Shown here piece by piece: positions 1 to 7,110 of a stretch of DNA of 7,213 nucleotides (position 1 is the stretch's first letter; each line of letters opens with the position of its first letter). The translations under genes were made by a program, and so were the position numbers. This stretch comes from an uncultured Pseudomonadota bacterium (GTDB lineage: Bacteria; Pseudomonadota; Gammaproteobacteria; Burkholderiales; Nitrosomonadaceae): assembly GCA_903957805.1 (NCBI GenBank), contig CAJBQQ010000077.1:1-7213 (forward strand), in the 5' to 3' direction. Below the pieces are notes generated by a model that made no database searches, was not told the origin of the DNA, and was given only the letters and a program-made list of their open reading frames with translations.

Positions 1-1477
1 CCGTCGCGAAGTGGTAACAAGGCGTACGGTATTCGAGTTAAAGAAGGCACGTGAACGCGGCCACCTTCTGGAAGGTCTGGCGGTGGCATTGTCCAACGTG
101 GATGATGTGATCGCGCTGATCAAGGCGGCACCGACCCCTGCAGTGGCCAAGGATGCGCTGATGGCGAAGGTGTGGCGTTCAAAGCTTGTGGAAGAAATGC
201 TCGCTCGAACCACAATCGATGCGAAGGCATTCCGCCCGAATGGATTAGCTCCGGAATTCGGTCTCTCGAAAAAGGGTTACCGGTTGTCTGATGCGCAGGT
301 GCAGGCGATTCTGGAGTTGCGCCTGCAGCGCCTGACCGGACTGGAACAAGACAAGATAGTCAGCGAGTACAAGGAGGTGATGGATAGGATAGCAAACTTT
401 GTTGATATCCTCGCCAAACCTGAGCGCATCACTGAGATTCTTACAGAAGAACTCACTGCCATCAAACAGCAGTTTGGAGACAAGCGCCGAAGTGAGATTG
501 TGATCAGTACTCAGGATCTAAGTATGGAGGACCTGATTGCGCCAGCGGATATGGTGGTGACACTCTCTCACAGTGGTTATATCAAATCGCAACCGCTGGA
601 TGACTATCACGCACAAAAACGTGGGGGTCGTGGCAAGCAGGCGACGGGTACCAAAGAAGATGACTTTATTGACAACTTATTCATTGCCAATACGCATGAT
701 TACATTCTGTGTTTCTCCAGCCGTGGTCGGGTGTACTGGATCAAGGTTTACTCCGTGCCGCAAGGTGGGCGCTCGGCCCGTGGCAAGCCGATTGTGAATC
801 TGGTCCAGTTGGAGCAAGGTGAGAAGATCAATGCCATTCTGCCGGTAAAAGCATTCGATGAGAACCGCTATATATTCATGGCAACCTCCTTTGGTACGGT
901 AAAAAAGACACCACTGTCTGAGTTTTCTAGGCCTCGCACTAGCGGGATCATCGCAGTAGGCCTGGACGACAGTGATTATCTAATTGGTGTCGCCCTAACC
1001 GAGGGCAAGAGCGACGTGATGCTGTTTTCCGATGCCGGTAAGGCGGTACGCTTCGATGAGAATGACGTACGGCCGATGGGCCGGGGGGCGCGCGGGGTTC
1101 GTGGAATGAAACTGGCTAAGGGGCAGAAGGTCATTTCATTGCTAGTGGCTGAGAGCGAAGAGCTAGCAGTATTAACCGCGACCGAAAATGGTTACGGTAA
1201 GCGTACGCCGATCAGCGAATACACGCGCCATGGCCGCGGCACTCAAGGAATGATTGCGATCAAGACCAGTGAGCGCAACGGTAAAGTGGTGGCGGCGAGA
1301 CTGGTCAGACAGGATGATGAAATCATGCTGATTACAACTGGCGGGGTCTTGATCCGTACTCGCGTCAAGGAAGTTCGCGAGATGAGCCGTTCCACCCAGG
1401 GGGTCACTCTGATCAATCTCGATAAAGGTGAGAAGCTCGCCGGGTTAGAGAGAGTGGTTGAGACCGATGGAGAGTAG
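1..1477 (+). CDS. gyrA: DNA gyrase subunit A, 3' part (5' end outside window)
   Basis: DNA gyrase is the ATP-driven A2B2 topoisomerase that introduces negative supercoils; GyrA holds the DNA-cleaving and DNA-wrapping parts. The frame is open from base 2 and begins RREVVTRR, which in E. coli GyrA lies roughly at residues 365-375, so the catalytic Tyr and quinolone-resistance region are upstream of the window. Visible here are the end of the breakage-reunion domain with its coiled-coil/C-gate helices (about 290-500, including LRLQRLTGLE and FGDKRR) and then the beta-pinwheel C-terminal domain (about 520-1470). The GyrA box QKRGGRG is at 614-634; this motif separates GyrA from the topoisomerase IV subunit ParC. 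The protein ends ERVVETDGE, without the long acidic tail of E. coli GyrA. The next gene starts 31 bases later on the same strand with no terminator between them. Identity is near certain. Confidence 0.97.
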   Translation, partial: RREVVTRRTVFELKKARERGHLLEGLAVALSNVDDVIALIKAAPTPAVAKDALMAKVWRSKLVEEMLARTTIDAKAFRPNGLAPEFGLSKKGYRLSDAQVQAILELRLQRLTGLEQDKIVSEYKEVMDRIANFVDILAKPERITEILTEELTAIKQQFGDKRRSEIVISTQDLSMEDLIAPADMVVTLSHSGYIKSQPLDDYHAQKRGGRGKQATGTKEDDFIDNLFIANTHDYILCFSSRGRVYWIKVYSVPQGGRSARGKPIVNLVQLEQGEKINAILPVKAFDENRYIFMATSFGTVKKTPLSEFSRPRTSGIIAVGLDDSDYLIGVALTEGKSDVMLFSDAGKAVRFDENDVRPMGRGARGVRGMKLAKGQKVISLLVAESEELAVLTATENGYGKRTPISEYTRHGRGTQGMIAIKTSERNGKVVAARLVRQDDEIMLITTGGVLIRTRVKEVREMSRSTQGVTLINLDKGEKLAGLERVVETDGE

Positions 1478-1499
1478 CAATTAAATAGCAAGGAATTGC
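1477..1499 (+). other. Short inverted repeat in the gyrA-serC gap
   Basis: GCAATT (1477-1482) and AATTGC (1494-1499) are perfect 6-base inverted arms separated by 11 bases. The right arm overlaps the AAGGA stretch at 1490-1494 by one base and lies just before GGGG at 1501-1504, the likelier Shine-Dalgarno of serC. The stem is AT-rich with no following T-run, so it is not an intrinsic terminator. It could be a weak hairpin near the serC ribosome site or simply chance. Confidence 0.2.
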
Positions 1500-1508
1500 A
1501 GGGGTAGT

Positions 1509-2594
1509 ATGGACCGGATATTTAATTTCAGTGCAGGCCCTGCGATACTGCCTGCGGAGGTATTGCAACAGGCTCGAGATGAGATGCTCGACTGGCACGG
1601 CAGTAGCATGTCCGTGATGGAGATGAGTCATCGCGGCCTAGAGTTCATGTCCATTGCAGCGAAGGTTGAATCAGATTTTCGCGAACTGGCAAGTATTCCG
1701 GTTAATTATAAGATTCTGTTCCTGTCTGGGGGTGCTTCCAGTCAGTTTGCAATGGTTCCGATGAATCTGTTGCGCGGCAAAAAAAGTGCCGACTATATCA
1801 ATACCGGAGAGTGGTCTCAAAAGGCCATCAAGGAAGCGAAGAAATATTGTGCCGTCAATATTGCTGCTTCATCTGAGAAGGAAAATTTCAGCTGTGTCCC
1901 GACACAGGACAGGTGGACTCTTGATCCGGCTGCAGCCTATGTTCATTACACGCCTAACGAGACCATCGGCGGCGTTGAATTCAACTGGGTGCCCGACGTA
2001 GATGCGAAGGTACCGCTGGTTTCGGATATGTCTTCTAGCATATTGTCTCGCCCTCTGGATGTAACCCGGTTCGGACTGATCTATGCAGGAGCGCAGAAAA
2101 ATATGGGACCAGCAGGGTTAACCATCGTGATCGTACGAGAGGACCTGCTGGGAGAAGCTCTGCCAGGTACCCCGACCATGTTCGACTACAAAATCCACGC
2201 CGATAATGATTCTATGTATAACACCCCCCCCACCTACGCCATGTATATCATGGGACTGGTATTGGAGTGGTTGAAGAGGAATGGTGGATTAATTGCAATG
2301 GAAAAGGTCAATATAGCCAAGGCCAAGCTACTGTATGACTTACTCGATACCAGCGATTTTTATCATTGCCCGGTAGTCAAAACCGACCGTTCTCGGATGA
2401 ATGTCCCTTTCACCTTGAAAAATGCTGCGCTAGATGGGACGTTCCTGCAACAATCGCAAGCACGGGGTTTGATACAGCTAAAAGGCCACCGCTCAGTGGG
2501 CGGTATGCGAGCTTCAATTTACAATGCCATGCCGATCGAGGGAGTGGCTACGTTAGTCGAATTCATGCGAGAGTTCGAGATTAATCATGCCTGA
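1509..2594 (+). CDS. serC: Phosphoserine aminotransferase
   Basis: SerC is a cytoplasmic PLP enzyme that converts 3-phosphohydroxypyruvate plus glutamate to phosphoserine. In many proteobacteria it also transaminates the 4-carbon analogue in pyridoxal-phosphate synthesis. The 361-residue product matches the family length and begins with the typical NFSAGPAILP. SHRG at residues 40-43 puts His41 and Arg42 at the substrate-phosphate site. Further family marks are SGGAS, the Trp of NTGEW, HYTPNETIGG and SDMSSSILSRP. The PLP-binding Lys is K197 in AGAQKNMGPAG. The NTPPTYAMY motif is encoded across an unusual run of eight C at 2224-2231. The ATG at 1509 has GGGG four bases upstream and AAGGA further away; the N-terminus aligns fully with the family, so this start is favoured. 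Its 3' end overlaps serA by 8 bases, implying translational coupling, and the two products act consecutively (SerA, then SerC). Confidence 0.97.
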   Translation: MDRIFNFSAGPAILPAEVLQQARDEMLDWHGSSMSVMEMSHRGLEFMSIAAKVESDFRELASIPVNYKILFLSGGASSQFAMVPMNLLRGKKSADYINTGEWSQKAIKEAKKYCAVNIAASSEKENFSCVPTQDRWTLDPAAAYVHYTPNETIGGVEFNWVPDVDAKVPLVSDMSSSILSRPLDVTRFGLIYAGAQKNMGPAGLTIVIVREDLLGEALPGTPTMFDYKIHADNDSMYNTPPTYAMYIMGLVLEWLKRNGGLIAMEKVNIAKAKLLYDLLDTSDFYHCPVVKTDRSRMNVPFTLKNAALDGTFLQQSQARGLIQLKGHRSVGGMRASIYNAMPIEGVATLVEFMREFEINHA

Positions 2595-3786
2595 TCGCGC
2601 ACAAAAGGTCTTCCAGATACTTACACTCAATGCGATTTCATCGCATGGGCTAAAGCATTTTCCGGACAGCCATTACGTGGTAGGGAATGAAGTTGCCCAA
2701 CCAGATGCGATTCTGCTGCGCTCTCATAACATGTTAAAGATGGATATTCCTGCCAGTGTTAAGGCGATAGGCCGAGCAGGAGCGGGTACTAATAATGTCC
2801 CGGTAAAGGACATGAGTCTGCGGGGTGTGGCGGTTTTCAATGCCCCCGGTGCCAATGCCAATGCGGTGAAGGAGTTGGTGCTGGCGGGTATGCTTCTGGC
2901 GTCGCGCAATCTGGTGCCGGCAATTCGTTTTGCTGAAGGATTGCAGGGCGATGATGCCACCCTGAATAAACTGGCGGAGGAAGGTAAGAAGCAGTTTGCC
3001 GGGATAGAACTACCGGGACGCACGCTGGGTATCATTGGTCTGGGTGCAATTGGTAGGTTGGTGGCAGATTCAGCCATCCGGTTGGGTATGAGAGTAATGG
3101 GGTACGATCCGGAAATCACCGTGGATGCGGCTTGGCATCTTTCGGCAGAGGTAAAAAAAGCGCAGAGTATCGACGAGCTGCTGCATAACAGTGATTTCGT
3201 CACGCTGCACGTGCCATTATTGGAAGCGACTCGCCACCTCATTAATCAGCAGCGAGTGCAAAACATGAAGAAGGGCTCGATCCTGCTTAATTTCTCGCGC
3301 GAGGGGATTGTCGATGAGGACGCGGTGCTGAAGGGGATCGAGTCCGGAAGAATAAAGAATTATGTATGCGATTTCCCCAGTCAGAAATTTCAGCATCATG
3401 CGGCGGTCATTACGCTGCCACATCTAGGCGCATCCACCCATGAGGCAGAGGAGAATTGCGCAATAATGGTTGTTGATCAGATGATGGATTATCTGGAGAA
3501 CGGAAACATCACCAATACTGTCAATTTCCCTAACGTGACCATGGGACGTGAATCACCCTACCGGATCGCAGTTGCCAATTCTAACGTGCCTAATCTTTTG
3601 GGGCAGATCTCTACCACCATGGCAAGTGCCGGCCTTAATATTCACAACATGATGAATAAATCACGTGGAGAGATGGCCTATACCTTGGTAGATGTGGATA
3701 GCCCTGTGCCGCAGCAAACAATTGACGAGATTGCGGCGATCCCTGGGGTACTAATGGTCCGCTATTTGCCGGTACTGGCCGGATAA
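2587..3786 (+). CDS. serA: D-3-phosphoglycerate dehydrogenase, short ACT-containing type
   Basis: SerA oxidises 3-phosphoglycerate with NAD+ to 3-phosphohydroxypyruvate, the first step of serine synthesis and the substrate source for SerC. The 399-residue protein has a split substrate domain (about 1-100 and 290-315; RAGAGTNNVP near residue 65), a Rossmann NAD domain with GLGAIG at 151-156, and a C-terminal ACT domain (about 325-399, from YRIAVANSNVPNLLG) that in relatives binds serine for feedback control. There is no extra intervening domain as in the long ~530-residue SerA type. Of the Arg-Glu-His catalytic set, Arg238 (NFSREG) and His279 (LPHLGAST) are present, but the position of the usual Glu after FP(T/N) is Gln266 (DFPSQKF). 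The ATG lies inside the serC 3' end (8-base overlap), with only a weak GAGA upstream, so translation is probably coupled. Family assignment is strong; the Glu-to-Gln change makes catalytic detail less certain. Confidence 0.94.
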   Translation: MPDRAQKVFQILTLNAISSHGLKHFPDSHYVVGNEVAQPDAILLRSHNMLKMDIPASVKAIGRAGAGTNNVPVKDMSLRGVAVFNAPGANANAVKELVLAGMLLASRNLVPAIRFAEGLQGDDATLNKLAEEGKKQFAGIELPGRTLGIIGLGAIGRLVADSAIRLGMRVMGYDPEITVDAAWHLSAEVKKAQSIDELLHNSDFVTLHVPLLEATRHLINQQRVQNMKKGSILLNFSREGIVDEDAVLKGIESGRIKNYVCDFPSQKFQHHAAVITLPHLGASTHEAEENCAIMVVDQMMDYLENGNITNTVNFPNVTMGRESPYRIAVANSNVPNLLGQISTTMASAGLNIHNMMNKSRGEMAYTLVDVDSPVPQQTIDEIAAIPGVLMVRYLPVLAG

Positions 3787-3797
3787 TTGCCACCAAG

Positions 3798-4883
3798 ATG
3801 AGTTCAAATCAAATGACCAATCAACTCAGTAAATTGCGTGATCAGATAGACTCAATTGACAGCGAGCTGCTTAAATTAATAAGCACACGTGCAGACCTTG
3901 CGCGACAGATTGGACAGTTGAAGAGTGGTGTAGCCTACCGACCTGAACGCGAGGCTCAGGTTCTGGCACGATTAAATAAATTAAATTCAGGCCCTCTATC
4001 AGAAGAGCAAGTCAGGTGTCTATTCACTGAAATCATGTCGGTGTGCCGTTCCTTGGAACAGTCCTTAACTGTGGCATATCTTGGCCCCTGTGGGACCTTC
4101 TCTGAAGAGGCAACATTGAAACGCTTCGGCAGTATGGTAACGACCTCGGCGTGTGGTTCTATAGACGAAGTCTTCCGTAGAGTCGAATCGGGTGAGGCGG
4201 GATATGGTGTAGTTCCGGTAGAGAATTCTACCGAGGGTGGAGTCGGACGAACGCTAGATCTGTTGATGCAGACTCCGTTAAAGGTGTGTGGAGAAGTTCA
4301 GTTGCCGGTTCATCAGTTTCTATTAGCGCGAAATAATGATCTTGCGCGAATCAAGAAGATTTACTCACACCCTCAGTCATTTGCACAGTGCCACGAATGG
4401 TTGAATGCTAATCTTCCACACTTATCTGGACCGGCGCGTATCAACTCAGCGAGTAATGCAGATGCCGCTAGGTTAGCTTCAGAAGATGAGTATGCCGCAG
4501 CCATCGCTGGGAAAAAAGCGGCCGAGGTGTTTGGTCTTGCTATCTGTAGTGAGAATATTGAGGATGACCCCAAAAACACCACGCGCTTTTTGGTGATTGG
4601 TGCACAAGATGTTGCTGCATCGGGTAAGGACAGAACCTCGCTAGTGATGTCTGTCAAGAATCGTCCGGGAGCAATCCACGAACTCTTAGAGCCGCTGGCA
4701 CACTATGGCGTCAGCATGAGCCGCCTTGAATCTCGCCCCTCTCGTACAGGGGGTCTATGGGAGTATGTGTTCTTTGTTGATATAGAGGGTCACCAGCAGG
4801 ACGAGAAGGTTTCACTGGCATTAAAAGGGCTGCGCGAGCAGGCCGCATTCTTGAAGGTGCTTGGCTCCTATCCCATGGCGTGA
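3798..4883 (+). CDS. pheA: Bifunctional chorismate mutase / prephenate dehydratase (P-protein)
   Basis: The protein rearranges chorismate to prephenate and then dehydrates and decarboxylates it to phenylpyruvate, the precursor of phenylalanine. Residues about 6-90 form an AroQ-class chorismate mutase: Arg14, Arg31 and Lys42 match Arg11, Arg28 and Lys39 of the E. coli domain, and YRPEREAQVL matches the family's RPxRE region with Glu52. The prephenate dehydratase domain (about 94-270) shows AYLGPCGTFSEEA, VPVENSTEGGVG and the catalytic TTRF motif at residues 261-264. A C-terminal ACT domain (about 275-361) has NRPGAIHELL and ESRPSRTGGLWEY, the motifs that bind Phe for feedback inhibition. Length 361 is normal. 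The start is uncertain: no good Shine-Dalgarno precedes ATG 3798, and the in-frame ATG at 3813 (Met6, MTNQLSKLR) aligns better in length with relatives. It follows serA by 11 bases. Confidence 0.96.
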   Translation: MSSNQMTNQLSKLRDQIDSIDSELLKLISTRADLARQIGQLKSGVAYRPEREAQVLARLNKLNSGPLSEEQVRCLFTEIMSVCRSLEQSLTVAYLGPCGTFSEEATLKRFGSMVTTSACGSIDEVFRRVESGEAGYGVVPVENSTEGGVGRTLDLLMQTPLKVCGEVQLPVHQFLLARNNDLARIKKIYSHPQSFAQCHEWLNANLPHLSGPARINSASNADAARLASEDEYAAAIAGKKAAEVFGLAICSENIEDDPKNTTRFLVIGAQDVAASGKDRTSLVMSVKNRPGAIHELLEPLAHYGVSMSRLESRPSRTGGLWEYVFFVDIEGHQQDEKVSLALKGLREQAAFLKVLGSYPMA

Positions 4884-4928
4884 TCTTATTTTGATCGCCC
4901 ACCTTTACGATTCCAAGACACAAAACTT

Positions 4929-6041
4929 ATGAATATTTGTGACCTCGCCCCAGAATATATTCGCGCCATTCAACCTTACCAGCCGGGTAAGCCTATTTCC
5001 GAGTTGGCACGTGAGATGGGTTTGGATGATCGTGCAATCATCAAGCTCGCATCTAATGAGAACCCATTAGGGCCCAGCCCGCTTGCGTTGGAAGCGATGG
5101 CCCAAACATTGGAAGGGGTATCATTGTACCCAGATGGAAGCGGTTTCGAGTTGAAGGCGGCCTTATCAAAACGTTATGGAATTAGCAGTGATCAGATTGT
5201 CCTCGGTAACGGATCCAACGATGTGTTGGAGCTTGCTGCTAGAGTATTCTTAAAACCAGGTGCATCGGCGGTTTTTTCCCAACATGCTTTTGCAGTATAT
5301 CCGCTAGTGACGCAGGCAGTTGGTGCTAGTGGCATCAAGGTTCCTGCACTTAAGTATGGTCATGACCTTGATGCAATGTTGGATGCAATTACGCCTGAGA
5401 CACGCGTAGTATTTATCGCTAATCCAAATAACCCTACGGGTACACTGTTGGCGGCAGGTGATTTATTGCAGTTTCTGCAGCGGGTGTCACCAGATGTGCT
5501 GGTAGTGCTGGATGAAGCTTATAATGAATACCTGCCAGATACTGCCAAGGCCGACAGTATTACTTGGTTGAATCGATTTCCTAACTTGCTCATCACTCGT
5601 ACCTTTTCTAAAGCTTACGGACTAGCAGGTATACGCGTTGGATTTGGTCTAGTAAGTGAAGAAGTGGCGGGCTTGATGAACCGAGTACGCCAGCCGTTCA
5701 ATGTGAATAGCATAGGACTGGTAGCTGCAGTCGCTGCGTTGGGAGATGTGGAATTTGTGAAACGTTCTTATGCCCTCAACTGGGCGGGGATGATGCAGGT
5801 TACAACAGGTCTTCGGCGTCTGAGCATCGAGTACATTCCGTCTTATGGAAACTTCATCAGTTTCCGCGTAAAGAAGGGAAATGCTGGTGCTATTTACCAG
5901 AGCCTATTGAGGCAGGGTGTGATTGTCCGTCCCATCGGTATTTATGAAATGCCAGAACACTTGAGAGTCACCATTGGTCTTGAATCGCAGAATCAGAAAT
6001 TTTTACAATCACTTGAGGTTGCACTAGGAGAATCAGATTGA
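4929..6041 (+). CDS. hisC: Histidinol-phosphate / aromatic aminotransferase (HisC family)
   Basis: A cytoplasmic fold-type I PLP aminotransferase of the HisC family, 370 residues (normal length). Marks in order are LASNENPLGPSP, the PLP-phosphate region GNGSNDVLELAARVF, AFAVYPL, ANPNNPTGT, the cofactor-binding LDEAYNEY (Asp195, Tyr198), the Schiff-base Lys228 in TFSKAYGLAGIR, PFNVNS, and the carboxylate-binding Arg of EHLRVTIG. HisC normally converts imidazole-acetol phosphate to histidinol phosphate, but many family members also transaminate phenylpyruvate and 4-hydroxyphenylpyruvate (or prephenate). Its position between pheA and tyrA, with no other his gene in view, suggests the aromatic role is at least part of its job; this is inference. 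The 45-base gap after pheA is the longest in the window and no strong Shine-Dalgarno precedes the ATG. Its stop overlaps the next gene by 4 bases. Confidence 0.94.
   Translation: MNICDLAPEYIRAIQPYQPGKPISELAREMGLDDRAIIKLASNENPLGPSPLALEAMAQTLEGVSLYPDGSGFELKAALSKRYGISSDQIVLGNGSNDVLELAARVFLKPGASAVFSQHAFAVYPLVTQAVGASGIKVPALKYGHDLDAMLDAITPETRVVFIANPNNPTGTLLAAGDLLQFLQRVSPDVLVVLDEAYNEYLPDTAKADSITWLNRFPNLLITRTFSKAYGLAGIRVGFGLVSEEVAGLMNRVRQPFNVNSIGLVAAVAALGDVEFVKRSYALNWAGMMQVTTGLRRLSIEYIPSYGNFISFRVKKGNAGAIYQSLLRQGVIVRPIGIYEMPEHLRVTIGLESQNQKFLQSLEVALGESD
6026..6030 (+). promoter_or_regulatory. Shine-Dalgarno that selects the TTG start of the DAHP synthase gene
   Basis: AGGAG at 6026-6030 lies inside the 3' end of hisC, 7 bases before the TTG at 6038. 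This is a near-ideal spacing for TTG 6038 but 19 bases from the next in-frame ATG at 6050, so it favours the TTG start. Confidence 0.75.
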
Positions 6042-7072
6042 TCATCATCATGAATAGTGGCGTCACTGACGAACAGGTGGACGCAGTGGTAAATAAAGTG
6101 AAGAGCTTTGGGCTGGAGGCCAATATTTCACGTGGTACCGAGCGAACAGTGATCGGTGCTATCGGTGATGAGCGTAAGCTTGAGCCAGAAATGTTTAATA
6201 ACTTGCCTGGGGTTGAGTACTCCATGCACATCGTCAAGCAGTACAAGATTGTGTCCCGTGAATCACATAAAACTGACTCAGTGATCAATATTGGTGGTAA
6301 CCGCGGAACTCATTCAGTTGCATTGGGAGGTAATCGGATTGAAGTGATCGGAGGGCCGTGTTCGGTGGAGACTCAGCAGCAGATGGACTTGGCTGCTCAG
6401 CAAGTGGCCGATGCGGGTTGTAGATTGATGCGTGGTGGCGCCTTTAAACCACGTACCAGTCCTTACACCTTCCAAGGAAAGGGGGAGGAGGGTCTGGGAA
6501 TATTTCGCAAAGCTGCAGATAAATATAACTTACCCATCGTTACTGAACTGATGGATGCACGGATGCTTGATACCTTTCTAGAGAATGATGTGGACGTGAT
6601 CCAGATCGGCACACGCAGCATGCAAAACTTCGAACTATTGAAGGAGGTAGGCCGAACCAATAAGCCAGTAATACTCAAGCGGGGTATGTGTGCCACTATT
6701 TCAGAGTGGTTAATGGCTGCTGAGTACATTGCAGCCGGTGGCAATCACAACATCATTTTCTGTGAACGCGGTATTCGTAGCTTTGAGACTGCATACCGAA
6801 ATGTTATGGATGTGACTTGTATTCCGGTCCTGAAAAAAGAGACACACCTGCCTGTGATCGTTGATCCTTCACATGCCGGTGGCAAGGCCTGGATGGTGCC
6901 GGCTCTTGCGCGTGCGGCGATTGCTGCTGGTGCCGATGGTCTTCTGGTGGAGATGCACCCAAATCCTTGTGATGCTTGGTGTGACGCTGATCAGGCGTTG
7001 AATCCACAGGAATTTAAAGATCTGATGGGCTCCCTCAGGGGAATTGCGCAAGTCATTGGGCGTAGCATGTAG
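6038..7072 (+). CDS. aroF: 3-deoxy-D-arabino-heptulosonate-7-phosphate (DAHP) synthase, type I-beta with N-terminal regulatory domain
   Basis: It condenses phosphoenolpyruvate with erythrose-4-phosphate, the committed step of the shikimate pathway. The 344 residues resemble the Thermotoga maritima-like type: an N-terminal ferredoxin-like (ACT-like) domain (about 1-75), a linker, then a KDPG/KDO8P-type TIM barrel (about 95-340). Barrel motifs are GGPCSVE, GGAFKPRTSPY, IQIGTRSMQN, LKRGM and DPSHAGG. Metal ligands can be assigned as Cys108, His279 (DPSHAGG), Glu305 (VEMHPNP) and Asp316 (AWCDADQ), corresponding to Cys102, His272, Glu298 and Asp309 of the T. maritima enzyme. In that enzyme the N-terminal domain closes over the active site when Tyr or Phe binds, so similar feedback is likely. 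The TTG start overlaps the hisC stop (TTGA, 6038-6041); it gives MIIIMNSG, like the MIIVM start of relatives, and AGGAG sits 7 bases upstream. The TAG stop is followed at once by TGA. The symbol varies between genomes (aroF, aroG, aroA in Bacillus). Confidence 0.94.
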   Translation: MIIIMNSGVTDEQVDAVVNKVKSFGLEANISRGTERTVIGAIGDERKLEPEMFNNLPGVEYSMHIVKQYKIVSRESHKTDSVINIGGNRGTHSVALGGNRIEVIGGPCSVETQQQMDLAAQQVADAGCRLMRGGAFKPRTSPYTFQGKGEEGLGIFRKAADKYNLPIVTELMDARMLDTFLENDVDVIQIGTRSMQNFELLKEVGRTNKPVILKRGMCATISEWLMAAEYIAAGGNHNIIFCERGIRSFETAYRNVMDVTCIPVLKKETHLPVIVDPSHAGGKAWMVPALARAAIAAGADGLLVEMHPNPCDAWCDADQALNPQEFKDLMGSLRGIAQVIGRSM

Positions 7073-7110
7073 TGAACAACCTGCCGCTAGTAAAATAGAA
7101 CCTATTTGAG

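Noticed and set aside
11..13. GTG at position 11 as the start of a complete gene
   Set aside because: The frame is open from base 2 and reads RREVVTRR, an internal GyrA motif; the gene simply enters from outside the window.
2724..3242. 172-codon open frame on the minus strand opposite serA
   Set aside because: It is antisense to a well-conserved gene, has no recognisable family features, and is best explained as a frame shadow.
4373..4657. 94-codon minus-strand open frame opposite pheA
   Set aside because: It lies fully antisense to the prephenate dehydratase domain, is low-complexity Ala/Ser-rich, and shows no family motif.
4881..4900. Stem at the pheA stop as an intrinsic terminator
   Set aside because: The stem is short and no T-run follows (CCCACC comes next); the downstream gene belongs to the same pathway.
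6050..6052. ATG 6050 as the start of the DAHP synthase gene
   Set aside because: The AGGAG is 19 bases away, and starting here would remove residues that match the family N-terminus; TTG 6038 fits better.
5968..6288. 106-codon minus-strand open frame across the hisC-aroF junction
   Set aside because: It lies opposite two well-supported coding ends and has no motif or convincing translation signal.
7091..7096. TAAAAT as a -10 promoter element for tyrA
   Set aside because: No acceptable -35 hexamer lies 16-18 bases upstream, and the gap fits an operon junction.
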